Part shown: positions 7,605 through 16,442 of the stretch, one piece after another
Position numbering within the stretch: position 1 is the first letter of the stretch
How the letters are laid out: every line of letters starts with the position of its first letter
NCBI GenBank assembly: GCA_028692395.1
Contig: JAQUXP010000009.1
Span: 28,928-92,927 of the forward strand
Direction of reading: 5' to 3'
Length of the DNA stretch: 64,000 bases
Source of the DNA: Lachnospiraceae bacterium
GTDB lineage: Bacteria; Bacillota; Clostridia; Lachnospirales; Lachnospiraceae
Notes under the pieces: model-generated
What the model was told of the DNA's origin: nothing
The model's input: only the letters and a program-made list of their open reading frames with translations
The model's database searches: none
Position numbers and translations under genes: made by a program

Positions 7605-8456
7605 TCATGCAGGAAAGTCTGGGCGATCAGTAGAGTCGGTAACCAGAATCGATATTTTCGTCAGAAATTCCCGGGGTGAACGCACTGCAATTTCATCCAG
7701 GATTGCTTCCTTGTAGACGTAGTCGGACATGGTCAGCCCCTGCTTTTGGATGTAGGACAGAAGCCGTGCAAATGCTTCGTCGGCCTCGTAATAGTTTCCT
7801 TTTAAATATGTGATGGCATAGCTGCCAGCCGGTTTGACATAACAGAGATGTCCTTCCGGCGGGGCAGTTATTTTTGTGAAAAAATATGCGTAGGTATCGT
7901 AAATGCCGCCTGCCACCTTGTCTGTGGAAAGCATGGCACCATAAGGGTGCCCGGCATTAAGCCCGGCGGCATTACAAAAGGCGATATGCTCATACAGTCT
8001 GTGAATGATTTTGTCATGGGAGCTGCTGTTCACCGCTTCACTTAAGATCAGGTATTCTTCCGGGCAGGTTTCCAGGGTTACCTGATCAGGCTGGACCATG
8101 GTGCTTAAGGTTACGAGGTCACGCTTGGTCTGAATCACCTGGTCAATCCGCTTCAGATGTGCAATCTCAGACCGGATTTTCTGATGCTGCTCATCCAGCA
8201 GCTTTTTTAAGTTCTGGGGACTGCGCCCGGTGATGTAGGCTTTGATCTCTTTCAGGGGCATGCCTATCTCTTTTAGACAGACAATCGTCTGGAACACATC
8301 ACACTGATCCTCAGAGTAAAAGCGGTAGCCCAGTTCATTTGTATAGGCGGGAGAAAAGAGACCGATCTCATCATAATGGATGAGAGTTCGCTTATTCGTT
8401 CCACACATGTGGGCAAAATCTCCGGTCTTTATGCATGGTACACGGTTTTTCTGCAT
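7605..8456 (-). CDS. MerR-family regulator with GyrI-like effector domain
   Basis: The 283-residue protein has an N-terminal MerR helix-turn-helix (about 9-75; KRTLIHYDEIGLFSP and GYRFYSEDQ are typical) and a coiled-coil dimer helix (about 80-115). Its C-terminal region (about 125-280) looks like the GyrI/BmrR ligand-binding fold. This is the layout of multidrug sensors such as BmrR. It is divergent from the 8608-12262 operon and overlies a MerR-type operator in the shared promoter. It therefore probably activates that operon and controls itself. ATG 8456 follows GAGGAG on the minus strand. Confidence 0.87.
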   Translation of the reverse strand: MQKNRVPCIKTGDFAHMCGTNKRTLIHYDEIGLFSPAYTNELGYRFYSEDQCDVFQTIVCLKEIGMPLKEIKAYITGRSPQNLKKLLDEQHQKIRSEIAHLKRIDQVIQTKRDLVTLSTMVQPDQVTLETCPEEYLILSEAVNSSSHDKIIHRLYEHIAFCNAAGLNAGHPYGAMLSTDKVAGGIYDTYAYFFTKITAPPEGHLCYVKPAGSYAITYLKGNYYEADEAFARLLSYIQKQGLTMSDYVYKEAILDEIAVRSPREFLTKISILVTDSTDRPDFPA

Positions 8457-8473
8457 AATTATACACTCCTCTC

Positions 8474-8504
8474 TTGACTATACCGTAACGGTATACTTTA
8501 TTAT
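8474..8504 (+). promoter_or_regulatory. MerR-type promoter/operator with 19-bp spacer
   Basis: TTGACT (8474-8479) and TATTAT (8499-8504) are separated by 19 bp, the over-long spacing that MerR activators correct by twisting DNA. Within the spacer is a palindrome TATACCGT-A-ACGGTATA (8479-8495). The promoter points toward the aminotransferase operon. On the minus strand a TATAGT (8482-8477) lies about 20 bases before the merR start, so binding would also affect the regulator's own gene. Confidence 0.88.
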
Positions 8505-8607
8505 AAAGCAGAAGTAAAAAGAAGTCAAAATCAAAATAAAACAGGAATGAAAACAGGAATTAAAACAAAAAAGAAAATCAGCAAATCAGATAAAGGAGAA
8601 CAAATTT

Positions 8608-9789
8608 ATGCCAGAATTAAGTAACAGAGTAGGAACATTTACAGATTCCGTCATCAGACGTATGACCAGAATCAGTGACGAGTATGATGCAATCAACCTT
8701 TCCCAGGGATTTCCCGATTTTGATCCTCCAAGGGAGATTATGGATGCCCTGGCAAAGGCCGCATATGCGGGACCTCATCAGTATTCGATTACGTTTGGAG
8801 CCGAGAACTTCCGTGAGGCACTGGCCAGAAAGCAGGGGAAGGCCATCGGACGCACCATCGATCCGGAGGAGGAGATTGTGGTAACCTGCGGCGGTACGGA
8901 AGCTATGATGTGTGCCATGATGACGGTCTGCAATCCCGGGGACAAGGTTCTGGTATTCTCTCCTTTTTATGAAAATTACGGTGCAGATGCCATCCTGTCC
9001 GGTGCGGATCCCATCTATATTCCGCTGGTTCCCCCAACGTATCACTTTGATCCTGTCCTTTTGGAGGACGGATTTCAGCAGGGGGCGAAGGCGATTATTG
9101 TCTGCAATCCATCCAATCCCTGTGGAAAAGTATTTACCAGAGAGGAACTGGAAGTGATCGGTAATATGGCCGTGAAGTACGATGCCTTCGTTATTACAGA
9201 TGAGGTGTATGAGCATATGGTTTATGCACCAAATCATCATACCTGTATGGCGTCTCTGCCGGGGATGTATGAGCACACGATCACCTGTAATTCCCTGTCA
9301 AAGACCTATTCGATTACCGGATGGAGACTGGGTTATCTGATCGGGCCGGCCCAGGTGATCGAGGCAGCGAAAAAGGTACACGATTTTCTTACGGTTGGGG
9401 CGGCGGCACCCCTGCAGGAAGCGGCCACCGTTGGACTGAATTTTCCGGAAAGCTATTACCAGGAGCTGTTGGAAAAATATACAGGGAAAAGAAAACATTT
9501 TCTGGATGGTCTGGACTCCATCGGTCTGAAGCATAATGTTCCCCAGGGAACGTATTTTGTTCTGGTGGATATCTCACAGTTTTTGGCACTGGAGCAGTTT
9601 GCAGGTTATACGGATCTGGACTTCTGTGAATGGATGATTAAAAATGTTGGTGTTGCTGCAGTTCCGGGATCAAGCTTTTTCAAAGAAGAGGTGAATCATC
9701 TGATTCGTCTGCATTTTGCCAGAGAGGAAGCTACCATAGACGAGGCCATAGCAAGACTGGGTAAATTACAGAAGCTGCTGGAGGTGTAA
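8608..9789 (+). CDS. PLP-dependent aminotransferase, class I/II
   Basis: This 393-residue enzyme has the usual fold-type I landmarks: an N-terminal INLSQGFPDFDPP, the substrate/PLP segment VVTCGGTEAMMCAM, CNPSNPCGK, DEVYEHMVY, and the PLP lysine in SLSKTYSITGWRLGY. Such enzymes transfer amino groups between amino acids and 2-oxo acids in the cytoplasm, but the specificity is not readable. AAAGGAG lies 10 bases before ATG 8608. It is the first gene of the MerR-controlled operon and ends 3 bases before the dehydrogenase gene. Confidence 0.88.
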   Translation: MPELSNRVGTFTDSVIRRMTRISDEYDAINLSQGFPDFDPPREIMDALAKAAYAGPHQYSITFGAENFREALARKQGKAIGRTIDPEEEIVVTCGGTEAMMCAMMTVCNPGDKVLVFSPFYENYGADAILSGADPIYIPLVPPTYHFDPVLLEDGFQQGAKAIIVCNPSNPCGKVFTREELEVIGNMAVKYDAFVITDEVYEHMVYAPNHHTCMASLPGMYEHTITCNSLSKTYSITGWRLGYLIGPAQVIEAAKKVHDFLTVGAAAPLQEAATVGLNFPESYYQELLEKYTGKRKHFLDGLDSIGLKHNVPQGTYFVLVDISQFLALEQFAGYTDLDFCEWMIKNVGVAAVPGSSFFKEEVNHLIRLHFAREEATIDEAIARLGKLQKLLEV

Positions 9790-9792
9790 CAG

Positions 9793-10869
9793 ATGGGTTC
9801 TTATTCTGTGTTTTTTACCAATTATACGATTGGAACAGGGATTTACAGAGAAGTACCCGGCGTATGCCAGGACTTTGGAAAGAAGATCTTTCTGATCGGA
9901 GGCGAGAGAGCGCTTCTGGCAGGTAAGGAGAAGCTGGTGCAGGCACTGGCGGATTCCCCTCTGACAATTGTGCAGACGGAGCTTTTCGGAGCGGACTGCA
10001 CCTACGAAAGGATGGAGGAGCTGGCCCGGCTGGCAGAGCAAAGCGGCGCCGAGATGATCTTTGGCATGGGCGGTGGAAAAGCACTGGACACTGCCAAGGG
10101 TACGGCCCAAAAGGCAGGACTTCCGGTGTTTACATTTCCCACCATTGCCTCCACCTGTGCGGCCACTACGGCACTGTCTGTGGTGTATCGGCAGGATGGA
10201 AATTTTGACAGCTTTTATTTTTATGAGAAACCAGCCAGACACTGTTTTATTGATCTGGATATTATCGCTCATGCACCATGGAGATACCTCCGGGCGGGGA
10301 TGGGTGACACCATCGGAAAGCATTTTGAATGCCATCTGGCAGCCAGGGGTGACAAGCTGGATCACAGCTCGGCCCTGGGTCGTGAGATCAGTAATATGTG
10401 CTATGAACCCCTGCGTGAGCATGGGGTGCAGGCGCTGGCAGACTGTCGTCTTGCGCATGCTTCCTGGGAGCTTGAGCAGGCGGTGCTGGCCAATATCGTG
10501 AGCACGGGTCTGGTGTCCCTGATGGTGCTGGATGATTATAACTGTGCCATCGCCCATTCGGTCTATTATGGCCTGGTATTGCTGCCTGGATTTGAGGAAA
10601 AGTATCTTCACGGTGATGTGGTGGCATACGGCGTTCTGGTACAGCTGGCAATTGACGGACAGACGGAGCAGCTGGGACAGGTGAGAGCCTTCCTGCAGGA
10701 GCTTGGAATTCCGGTGACACTAAGGGAGATGGAGATTTCCCTGAACCGGGAAGTGCTGCAGCCGGTGCTCACGGAGACTGTCAATGGCCCGGATATGGAG
10801 CATCTGCCTTATCCGGTAAGTGAGGATATGGTTTTTGAGGGAATGAAGCTGGTTGAAGAGTACCGTTAA
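9793..10869 (+). CDS. Iron-containing alcohol dehydrogenase family protein (GldA-like)
   Basis: The 358-residue protein matches the glycerol-dehydrogenase-like branch. It has the nucleotide-binding GMGGGKALDTAKG near residue 90, the TFPTIASTCAA segment, and metal-ligand regions at GDTIGKHFE, AIAHSVYYGL and LHGDVVAYG. It would be a cytoplasmic NAD(P)-dependent oxidoreductase whose substrate is unknown. Being between an aminotransferase and a transporter suggests transamination of an imported compound followed by reduction of the product. It starts 3 bases after the aminotransferase stop. Confidence 0.83.
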   Translation: MGSYSVFFTNYTIGTGIYREVPGVCQDFGKKIFLIGGERALLAGKEKLVQALADSPLTIVQTELFGADCTYERMEELARLAEQSGAEMIFGMGGGKALDTAKGTAQKAGLPVFTFPTIASTCAATTALSVVYRQDGNFDSFYFYEKPARHCFIDLDIIAHAPWRYLRAGMGDTIGKHFECHLAARGDKLDHSSALGREISNMCYEPLREHGVQALADCRLAHASWELEQAVLANIVSTGLVSLMVLDDYNCAIAHSVYYGLVLLPGFEEKYLHGDVVAYGVLVQLAIDGQTEQLGQVRAFLQELGIPVTLREMEISLNREVLQPVLTETVNGPDMEHLPYPVSEDMVFEGMKLVEEYR

Positions 10870-10915
10870 AATCCAGCAAAAAAGGAATAGATCAGTAGAT
10901 GAAAAGAGGAAGGTA

Positions 10916-12262
10916 ATGGAAAAAAACTATATCAACGTAAAAAATGTTTTAAAGTTTATCCTGGGATCCGGGTTTGGAATCCTGATGTTTCTTGTGCCAA
11001 TCCCTCAGGGAGAGTCATTTACAACCCTGCTGGATTTTCTAAAGAGTGGGATTAAGAATCTGCTGGGAGGCAGTCTGCCCTACATTATTTTATTTTTGCT
11101 GGTGGTCTCTGCGGTGATGAGTCTGATTGACTGGATTGCAAAACCAGACTTTATACGGAAGAATGAATACCTGAGCAAGGCATTTTCCACCACGCCTATG
11201 TATGTGGTGTCCAAGATTTTGGGTGCTATATTCGGAGCTATGGTGGTGTTTGGATTTGGCCCAGAGATTGTTACTTCTGTGGATACCGGGGCAACAATTA
11301 TTGATCTTTGCGGAACCCTGTTCTGCATCGTCATCTCCTTTAGCTTTATCCTGCCATTTTTGACAGACTGCGGAATTATGGAGTTTCTGGGTGTGCTTTT
11401 AAAGCCTGTTGTCCGGCCTTTGTTCCATGTGCCGGGACGTGCTTCCGTAGATCTGATGGCATCCTGGTTCGGAGCATCCAATGCTGCCGTTATTTTGACT
11501 CGGGAGCAGTATATGAAGGGCTTTTACACCAAGCGGGAAGCGGGTTATATTATGACAAACTTCTCCCTTGTGTCGATTCCCTTCTGTCTTTTGATTGCGA
11601 CTACGGTGGGAATTGAGAATCTGTTTCCCTCCTTTTATCTGACCATCTGTATTGTAGGTGTGATTCTTGCCATTATTCTTGTAAGAATTCCCCCCATCAG
11701 CAGAATTCCGAATACGTATCAGGAAAAGACGGGTCAGCGGATTAATGAAGAGGTTCCCACGGAGAAGAAACGTCTTGCATATGCTCTGGAGATGAGCTGC
11801 AGGCGGGCTGATCAGTTTGATCTGAAGACAGTGCTCTTAAGCGGTGTGCAGGTTGTGGTGGGTATGCTCTTTGATCTGATTCCAATTGTTGCTTCCTGGG
11901 GAACGATTGCCCTGATTATTGCCACCTTCACACCGATCTTTAACTGGATTTCTTATCCTATGGGAATGTATCTGAAGCTGTTGGGCGTGGAGCAGGCATT
12001 TACCGTGGCTCCGGCAACTCTGGTTGGCTTTGCAGATATGTTTATCCCGGCGCTGTTAATCACTGGAATTACTGCAGTAAAGACCAAATTTATCATCGGT
12101 ATTCTCTCCCTTGTTCAGATTGTCTATCTGACGGAGGTTGGCGTTATCATTATGAAGAGCGAGATTCCGCTGAATCTGTGGAAATTATTCCTTATTTTCC
12201 TGGAGCGAACCGTCATCGCCCTGCCAATCATAGTATTGTTCGCCAACATATTCGTACGTTAG
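10916..12262 (+). CDS. YjiH-family membrane transporter (nucleoside-recognition/Gate domain)
   Basis: The 448-residue multi-helix membrane protein (about 10 helices) resembles YjiH proteins with Gate domains, which are poorly characterised putative transporters. I chose ATG 10916 (after AGAGG) over an in-frame ATG at 10853 that lies inside the preceding gene. Motifs such as TDCGIMEFLGVLLKPVVRPL and AATLVGFADMFIPALL are typical of the Gate-domain superfamily. It ends the MerR-controlled operon and likely moves the substrate or product of the two enzymes upstream. Confidence 0.76.
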   Translation: MEKNYINVKNVLKFILGSGFGILMFLVPIPQGESFTTLLDFLKSGIKNLLGGSLPYIILFLLVVSAVMSLIDWIAKPDFIRKNEYLSKAFSTTPMYVVSKILGAIFGAMVVFGFGPEIVTSVDTGATIIDLCGTLFCIVISFSFILPFLTDCGIMEFLGVLLKPVVRPLFHVPGRASVDLMASWFGASNAAVILTREQYMKGFYTKREAGYIMTNFSLVSIPFCLLIATTVGIENLFPSFYLTICIVGVILAIILVRIPPISRIPNTYQEKTGQRINEEVPTEKKRLAYALEMSCRRADQFDLKTVLLSGVQVVVGMLFDLIPIVASWGTIALIIATFTPIFNWISYPMGMYLKLLGVEQAFTVAPATLVGFADMFIPALLITGITAVKTKFIIGILSLVQIVYLTEVGVIIMKSEIPLNLWKLFLIFLERTVIALPIIVLFANIFVR

Positions 12263-12308
12263 GGAAAAGGAAAAATTTGACGGGAACAGGGAATTTTGCA
12301 ATTTTCTC

Positions 12309-12337
12309 TTTTCAGCGTCCGACTAATACGCTATACT
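12309..12337 (+). promoter_or_regulatory. Candidate promoter for ddh
   Basis: TTTTCA (12309-12314) and TATACT (12332-12337) are separated by 17 bp. The -10 lies in the short palindrome CTATA-C-TATAG. The predicted start is about 70 bases before the coding region. The -35 is weak. Confidence 0.5.
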
Positions 12338-12414
12338 ATAGCAGTAGAAATCAGAGAAACTGTCAAGACACTGAGGTCTGCAAATTATTTGTTTGAAAAG
12401 GGAGAATGATAGAT

Positions 12415-13401
12415 ATGAGTATTAGAATTGGTATTTTAGGGTATGGAAATCTTGGACGTGGTGTGGAGTGTGCTGTTAAGCAGAATCCGGATATGGAGCT
12501 GACAGCGGTATTTACAAGAAGGGATCCTTCTACAGTTTCGATTCTCACAGAGACCGCAGCAGTATGCAGGGTTTCTGAGGTGGAGGACTGGAAGGATAAG
12601 ATAGATGTTTTGATTCTCTGTGGAGGAAGTGCGACGGATCTTCCGAAACAGACACCGGAATATGCAAAGCTTTTTCATGTGATTGACAGCTTTGATACCC
12701 ACGCAAGAATTCCGGAGCATTTTGCAGATGTGGATGCAGCGGCGAAGGAATCCGGAAAGATCGGCATTATCTCTGTAGGCTGGGATCCGGGTATGTTTTC
12801 TCTGAATCGTATGTATGCCAATGCAATCCTGCCGGATGGTGCAGATTACACTTTCTGGGGAAAAGGTGTCAGCCAGGGACATTCGGATGCGATTCGCCGT
12901 ATCCAGGGTGTCAGAGATGCAAAGCAGTACACGATTCCGGTAGAGGCCGCACTTGAGGCTGTACGTCGTGGAGAAACCCCGACACTTTCCACTCGTGAGA
13001 AACACACAAGAGAGTGTTTTGTAGTTCTGGAAGAGGGCGCAGATGCTGCTAAAGTGGAAGAAGAGATTAAGACCATGCCAAACTACTTCTCCGACTATGA
13101 CACAACGGTTCATTTTATCAGCGAAGAAGAACTAAAACGTGACCACAGTGGAATTCCTCATGGCGGTTTTGTCCTTCGAAGCGGAAAGACCGGCTGGAAT
13201 CAGGAAAACAACCATCTGATCGAGTACAGTCTGAAGCTGGATTCTAATCCGGAGTTCACCTCCTGCGTCATCGTTGCCTATGCAAGAGCTGCCTACCGCC
13301 TCGCAAAAGAGGGCCAGACCGGCTGCAAAACCGTCTTCGATATCGCTCCTGCATACTTAAGTGCAAAAAGCGGCGAAGAACTGAGAAAAGTATTATTATA
13401 A
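12415..13401 (+). CDS. ddh: meso-Diaminopimelate D-dehydrogenase
   Basis: The enzyme reductively aminates tetrahydrodipicolinate to meso-diaminopimelate with NADPH and ammonia, a one-step route to lysine and peptidoglycan cross-link precursor. The N-terminal Rossmann motif ILGYGNLGRGVECA is intact. VGWDPGMFSLNR, GVSQGHSDAIRR and the substrate region HGGFVLRSGKTG are characteristic of Ddh. Length is 328 residues, close to the family norm. I prefer ATG 12415 (10 bases after AAAGGGAG) over ATG 12406, which would sit on the ribosome site. It has its own promoter and a short inverted repeat (13411-13442) after it. Confidence 0.93.
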   Translation: MSIRIGILGYGNLGRGVECAVKQNPDMELTAVFTRRDPSTVSILTETAAVCRVSEVEDWKDKIDVLILCGGSATDLPKQTPEYAKLFHVIDSFDTHARIPEHFADVDAAAKESGKIGIISVGWDPGMFSLNRMYANAILPDGADYTFWGKGVSQGHSDAIRRIQGVRDAKQYTIPVEAALEAVRRGETPTLSTREKHTRECFVVLEEGADAAKVEEEIKTMPNYFSDYDTTVHFISEEELKRDHSGIPHGGFVLRSGKTGWNQENNHLIEYSLKLDSNPEFTSCVIVAYARAAYRLAKEGQTGCKTVFDIAPAYLSAKSGEELRKVLL

Positions 13402-13410
13402 AAGATATTG

Positions 13411-13442
13411 AGTTTGAATAAGCACATCTATTGATTCAAACT
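13411..13442 (+). terminator. Weak hairpin after ddh
   Basis: AGTTTGAAT (13411-13419) pairs perfectly with ATTCAAACT (13434-13442) over a 14-base loop. Only a short T-rich tail follows, so termination would be weak. It lies immediately upstream of the small-RNA promoter. Confidence 0.4.
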
Positions 13443-13447
13443 TTGAT

Positions 13448-13476
13448 TTGACATATTTTTAATGCAATGCTAATAT
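13448..13476 (+). promoter_or_regulatory. Near-consensus promoter for a small RNA
   Basis: TTGACA (13448-13453) and TAATAT (13471-13476) have the ideal 17-bp spacer. No gene with a ribosome site follows before the terminator at 13532-13577, so the product is a short RNA. Confidence 0.8.
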
Positions 13477-13482
13477 ACATGT

Positions 13483-13577
13483 ATAAAAAGGTGCTACCGA
13501 TAGACGGTTAGCCCGGATTTGTAAGTTGATTAAAGTAATCGCCTTAGTTTACCAGACCGAGGGCGATTACTTTTTTT
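13483..13577 (+). ncRNA. Candidate ~95-nt small RNA, possibly a type I antitoxin-like RNA
   Basis: Transcription from the promoter at 13448-13476 would give an RNA of about 95 bases. Its 5' part folds as GCTA-CCG against CGG-T-TAGC (13493-13512). Its 3' end is a strong terminator, AAAGTAATCGCC (13532-13543) pairing with 13562-13573, followed by T7. Read on the minus strand, the 5' hairpin is itself followed by T5 (13489-13485), so it could terminate an opposing transcript. This converging layout is that of type I toxin-antitoxin loci of Firmicutes. From memory, the conserved words (GCTACCGATAGACGGTTAGC) recur near holin-like toxins, but that is unverified. The rest of the gap up to 13777 is AT-rich, with no clear gene on the plus strand. 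Confidence 0.55.
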
Positions 13578-13623
13578 GTGATTTATTCCTAATGAGTAAA
13601 AATTCTGGTGGCAGTTATCTGAT

Positions 13624-13704
13624 TCAAATTTGGGGCAAATTTCTTATTCCCTGCCATTTTCTTTTTTGTATAAAAATTAGATACCAAATTAATAATAAGT
13701 ACAC
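13624..13704 (-). CDS. Possible small hydrophobic peptide opposite the small RNA
   Basis: On the minus strand a GTG (13704-13702), preceded by TGAGGA, opens a 26-codon frame. It starts MYLLLIWYLIFIQKRK and ends RNLPQI. A hydrophobic stretch followed by a basic tail is the general shape of type I toxins, and its transcript would run into the small RNA at 13483-13577. A TTG at 13725 would extend it to 33 residues. I found no convincing promoter, and such short frames arise by chance in AT-rich DNA, so this is tentative. Confidence 0.25.
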   Translation of the reverse strand: MYLLLIWYLIFIQKRKWQGIRNLPQI

Positions 13705-13777
13705 TGTATCCTCAGCCAAAATCAAATAGAATTAGACTAAAACAGTTATGCAGCAGCACGATCAACAGGAGGCCAAT

Positions 13778-16411
13778 ATGGGAATAGAATTTATTAATCA
13801 GGATGGAACATTTACGTTAGACAATCCCCAGGAGAACAGTTATCTGTATTTTCCTGTGGCGAATGAGGCACCCACGATGGGAAATGTGGCGCCGGATTTT
13901 CGCGGGGACAGCAAGCTGGACCAGAATACATTTATGCTGGAGCCGGTAAGCCCGGAGAATCTGCACAGCAGCATGTCCGGAAGGAATTTCTGGTGCCAGA
14001 TTGAGGGGAATATTCCATGGTCAGCCACAGGAGAATCCATGTGGCAGCAGATGCACAGCAAGGATGCTGCACTGGGAGATCAGACAAAGCTTACAGCAGG
14101 AAAGCTGTGGCAGCGTGTACAGAGAAAAAATAAACATATTGGAATAGAAGCAGATGTGCGTTACTTCTGCCCTGCAACCAGAGAAACAGCGGAGCTTATG
14201 AGTGTTACGATCTGTAACAGCGGAGAGCAGGAGAAGAAGATTACCCCGATTGTGGCCATACCGGTTTATGGAAGAAGTGCTGATAATATTCGTGATCATC
14301 GCCATGTAACTTCCCTGCTGGGACGTACCACGCTGGAGAAATGTGGAATTACCGTAAAGCCCACCCTGTCCTTTGACGAGAGAGGACATAAGAAAAATGA
14401 GACAACCTACAGCATCTTTGCATCCGGTGAGTCAGGAGAGCTTCCGGTAGGATTTTATCCGGTAGTGGAGGATTTTATCGGAGAAGGTGGCAGCTTTTTC
14501 TGGCCAAAAGCAGTTGTAGATGATCAGGTTCCCTGCCAGACAGAGGGAGAGACAGAAGGTTATGAGGTTATGGGCGGCATTCGTTTTGCACAGGTGACAC
14601 TGCAGCCGGGAGAGTCTCGTACCTATTGCGTCGTACTGAGCTATAACCGGTCCGGTATGGAGTATCTGGAAGAGAAAAAGATGGAGGCGGCATTTTTAGA
14701 TGCGAAAGCCTTCTGGAAAAATCAGGAGATTATCCGATGCGAATCCGGGGATGATGCCTTTGACCAGTGGATGGGATGGGTCAGCATTCAGCCTACACTT
14801 CGCAGGATCTATGGATGTTCCTTCATGCCCCATCACGATTATGGCCGGGGCGGCAGAGGATGGCGGGATCTGTGGCAGGACAGTCTTGCACTGATTCTGC
14901 TGGAGCCAGGTGAGGTGAGAGGAAATCTGATCAGCTACTTTGGCGGCGTGCGTATGGATGGAACGAATGCCACGATTATTGGCAATAAGCCCGGAGAATT
15001 CAAGGCTGACCGTAATGCCATCCCGAGAGTCTGGATGGATCATGGTCTGTGGCCCTTGATCACCACGAATCTGTACATCCAGCAGACCGGAGACACTTCG
15101 ATCCTTCTGGAGGAGAATACCTACTTCCATGAGGGAGAATATCAGCAGACCGTAGAAAATCAGCCTTATAAAGGAAGCGTTCTGGAGCATATTCTGATCC
15201 AGCATCTGGCATCCTTTTATGATGTGGGAATGCATAATCACATACGTCTTCGGGGCGCAGACTGGAATGACGGACTGGATATGGCAGAGGAAAATGGAGA
15301 AAGCGTTGCATTTACAGCAGCATACAGCGGTAATCTTCTGACGCTTGCCAGGCTGGCACATAAGCTGAGGACAGAGCGGGAGCTCCAGGAGGTATTTCTG
15401 GCTGAGGAGGTGCTGCAGCTTTTACGTCAGCCGGCAACCATGTACAATTCTGTGGGACAGAAAACAGAGGTGCTGAAGCAGTATCGCAGGCTTGTAAGCC
15501 GGCCGCTTTCCGGTCATAAGGTCAGTGTTCGTCTGGAGGAGCTGGAGGAAGATCTGAAGAGCAAGGCAGAGTGGATTCAGCTGAATATAAGAAAGAAAGA
15601 GCTGGTTGGTGACAGTGCAGGCAATCAGTGGTTTAACGGATATTATGACAATCACTGCAATCAGGTAGAAGGTGTGATAAATGGAAATGTGCGGATGATG
15701 CTGACAGGTCAGGTATTTACCATCATGTCCGGCACTGCCAGTGATGAACAGATTGCAGCCATCACCAAGGCAGCAGATGAATATCTGTATGAAGAGCGGA
15801 TGGGAGGCTATCGTCTGAATACGAATTTCCATGAGGTAAAAGCTGATATGGGAAGAATGTTCGGTTTTGCCTATGGTCATAAGGAAAATGGTGCTGTATT
15901 CAGCCATATGGCAGTGATGTATGCCTACAGCCTTTATCAGAAGGGCTTCGTAAAAGAGGGATACAAAGCACTGAACGCTCTGTATCGGCAGGGAATGAAC
16001 TTTGAGAGCAGTCATATCTATCCGGGAATTCCGGAGTATTATAATGAGCGGGGACGAGGCTGCTATCACTATCTGACAGGAGCAGCAAGCTGGTATGTAT
16101 TCACCGTTCTCACGGAAATGTATGGAGTAAAGGGTGTATCCGGAGATCTGCAGATTCATCCGAAGCTTTTAGCGGAGCAGTTTGACACCGATGGACGGGC
16201 AGCAATCTGCTGTACCTTTGCCGGACGCAGCCTGAAGGTTGTGTATCTGAATGAAGCCCATAAGGAAATCGGAGATTACGAGATCGAGGATATCCGCATC
16301 GATGGTACCGGCTATGAAGTAAATGAAGTGGAGTGTCCGCAGATTAAGAGAAGTGTCATAGAACAGCTGGATCCTGCAGTGCCACATGAGATCAAAGTAA
16401 TCTTAGGATAA
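13778..16411 (+). CDS. GH94-related glycoside phosphorylase-like protein (GH36-type catalytic fold)
   Basis: This 877-residue protein without a signal peptide has an N-terminal beta-sandwich region (about 1-270). An (alpha/alpha)6-barrel follows, with RGGRGWRDLWQDSLAL (about 360-375) and RGADWNDGLDMA (about 490-500). The Asp in ADWND is at the general-acid position of GH94 phosphorylases. These enzymes split beta-linked gluco-oligosaccharides with phosphate, giving sugar 1-phosphate. ATG 13778 is chosen because AGGAGG lies 5 bases before it; an in-frame ATG at 13748 has no such site. It is followed 31 bases later by a second, longer relative. The linkage acted on is unknown. Confidence 0.75.
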   Translation: MGIEFINQDGTFTLDNPQENSYLYFPVANEAPTMGNVAPDFRGDSKLDQNTFMLEPVSPENLHSSMSGRNFWCQIEGNIPWSATGESMWQQMHSKDAALGDQTKLTAGKLWQRVQRKNKHIGIEADVRYFCPATRETAELMSVTICNSGEQEKKITPIVAIPVYGRSADNIRDHRHVTSLLGRTTLEKCGITVKPTLSFDERGHKKNETTYSIFASGESGELPVGFYPVVEDFIGEGGSFFWPKAVVDDQVPCQTEGETEGYEVMGGIRFAQVTLQPGESRTYCVVLSYNRSGMEYLEEKKMEAAFLDAKAFWKNQEIIRCESGDDAFDQWMGWVSIQPTLRRIYGCSFMPHHDYGRGGRGWRDLWQDSLALILLEPGEVRGNLISYFGGVRMDGTNATIIGNKPGEFKADRNAIPRVWMDHGLWPLITTNLYIQQTGDTSILLEENTYFHEGEYQQTVENQPYKGSVLEHILIQHLASFYDVGMHNHIRLRGADWNDGLDMAEENGESVAFTAAYSGNLLTLARLAHKLRTERELQEVFLAEEVLQLLRQPATMYNSVGQKTEVLKQYRRLVSRPLSGHKVSVRLEELEEDLKSKAEWIQLNIRKKELVGDSAGNQWFNGYYDNHCNQVEGVINGNVRMMLTGQVFTIMSGTASDEQIAAITKAADEYLYEERMGGYRLNTNFHEVKADMGRMFGFAYGHKENGAVFSHMAVMYAYSLYQKGFVKEGYKALNALYRQGMNFESSHIYPGIPEYYNERGRGCYHYLTGAASWYVFTVLTEMYGVKGVSGDLQIHPKLLAEQFDTDGRAAICCTFAGRSLKVVYLNEAHKEIGDYEIEDIRIDGTGYEVNEVECPQIKRSVIEQLDPAVPHEIKVILG

Positions 16412-16442
16412 AAAATCGAATTTAGATCAAGAAGGAGATATT

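Noticed and set aside
13526..13729. Plus-strand frame with TTG start over the small-RNA terminator
   Set aside because: It begins inside the terminator stem, has no ribosome site and reads through the T-run; the RNA explanation fits better.
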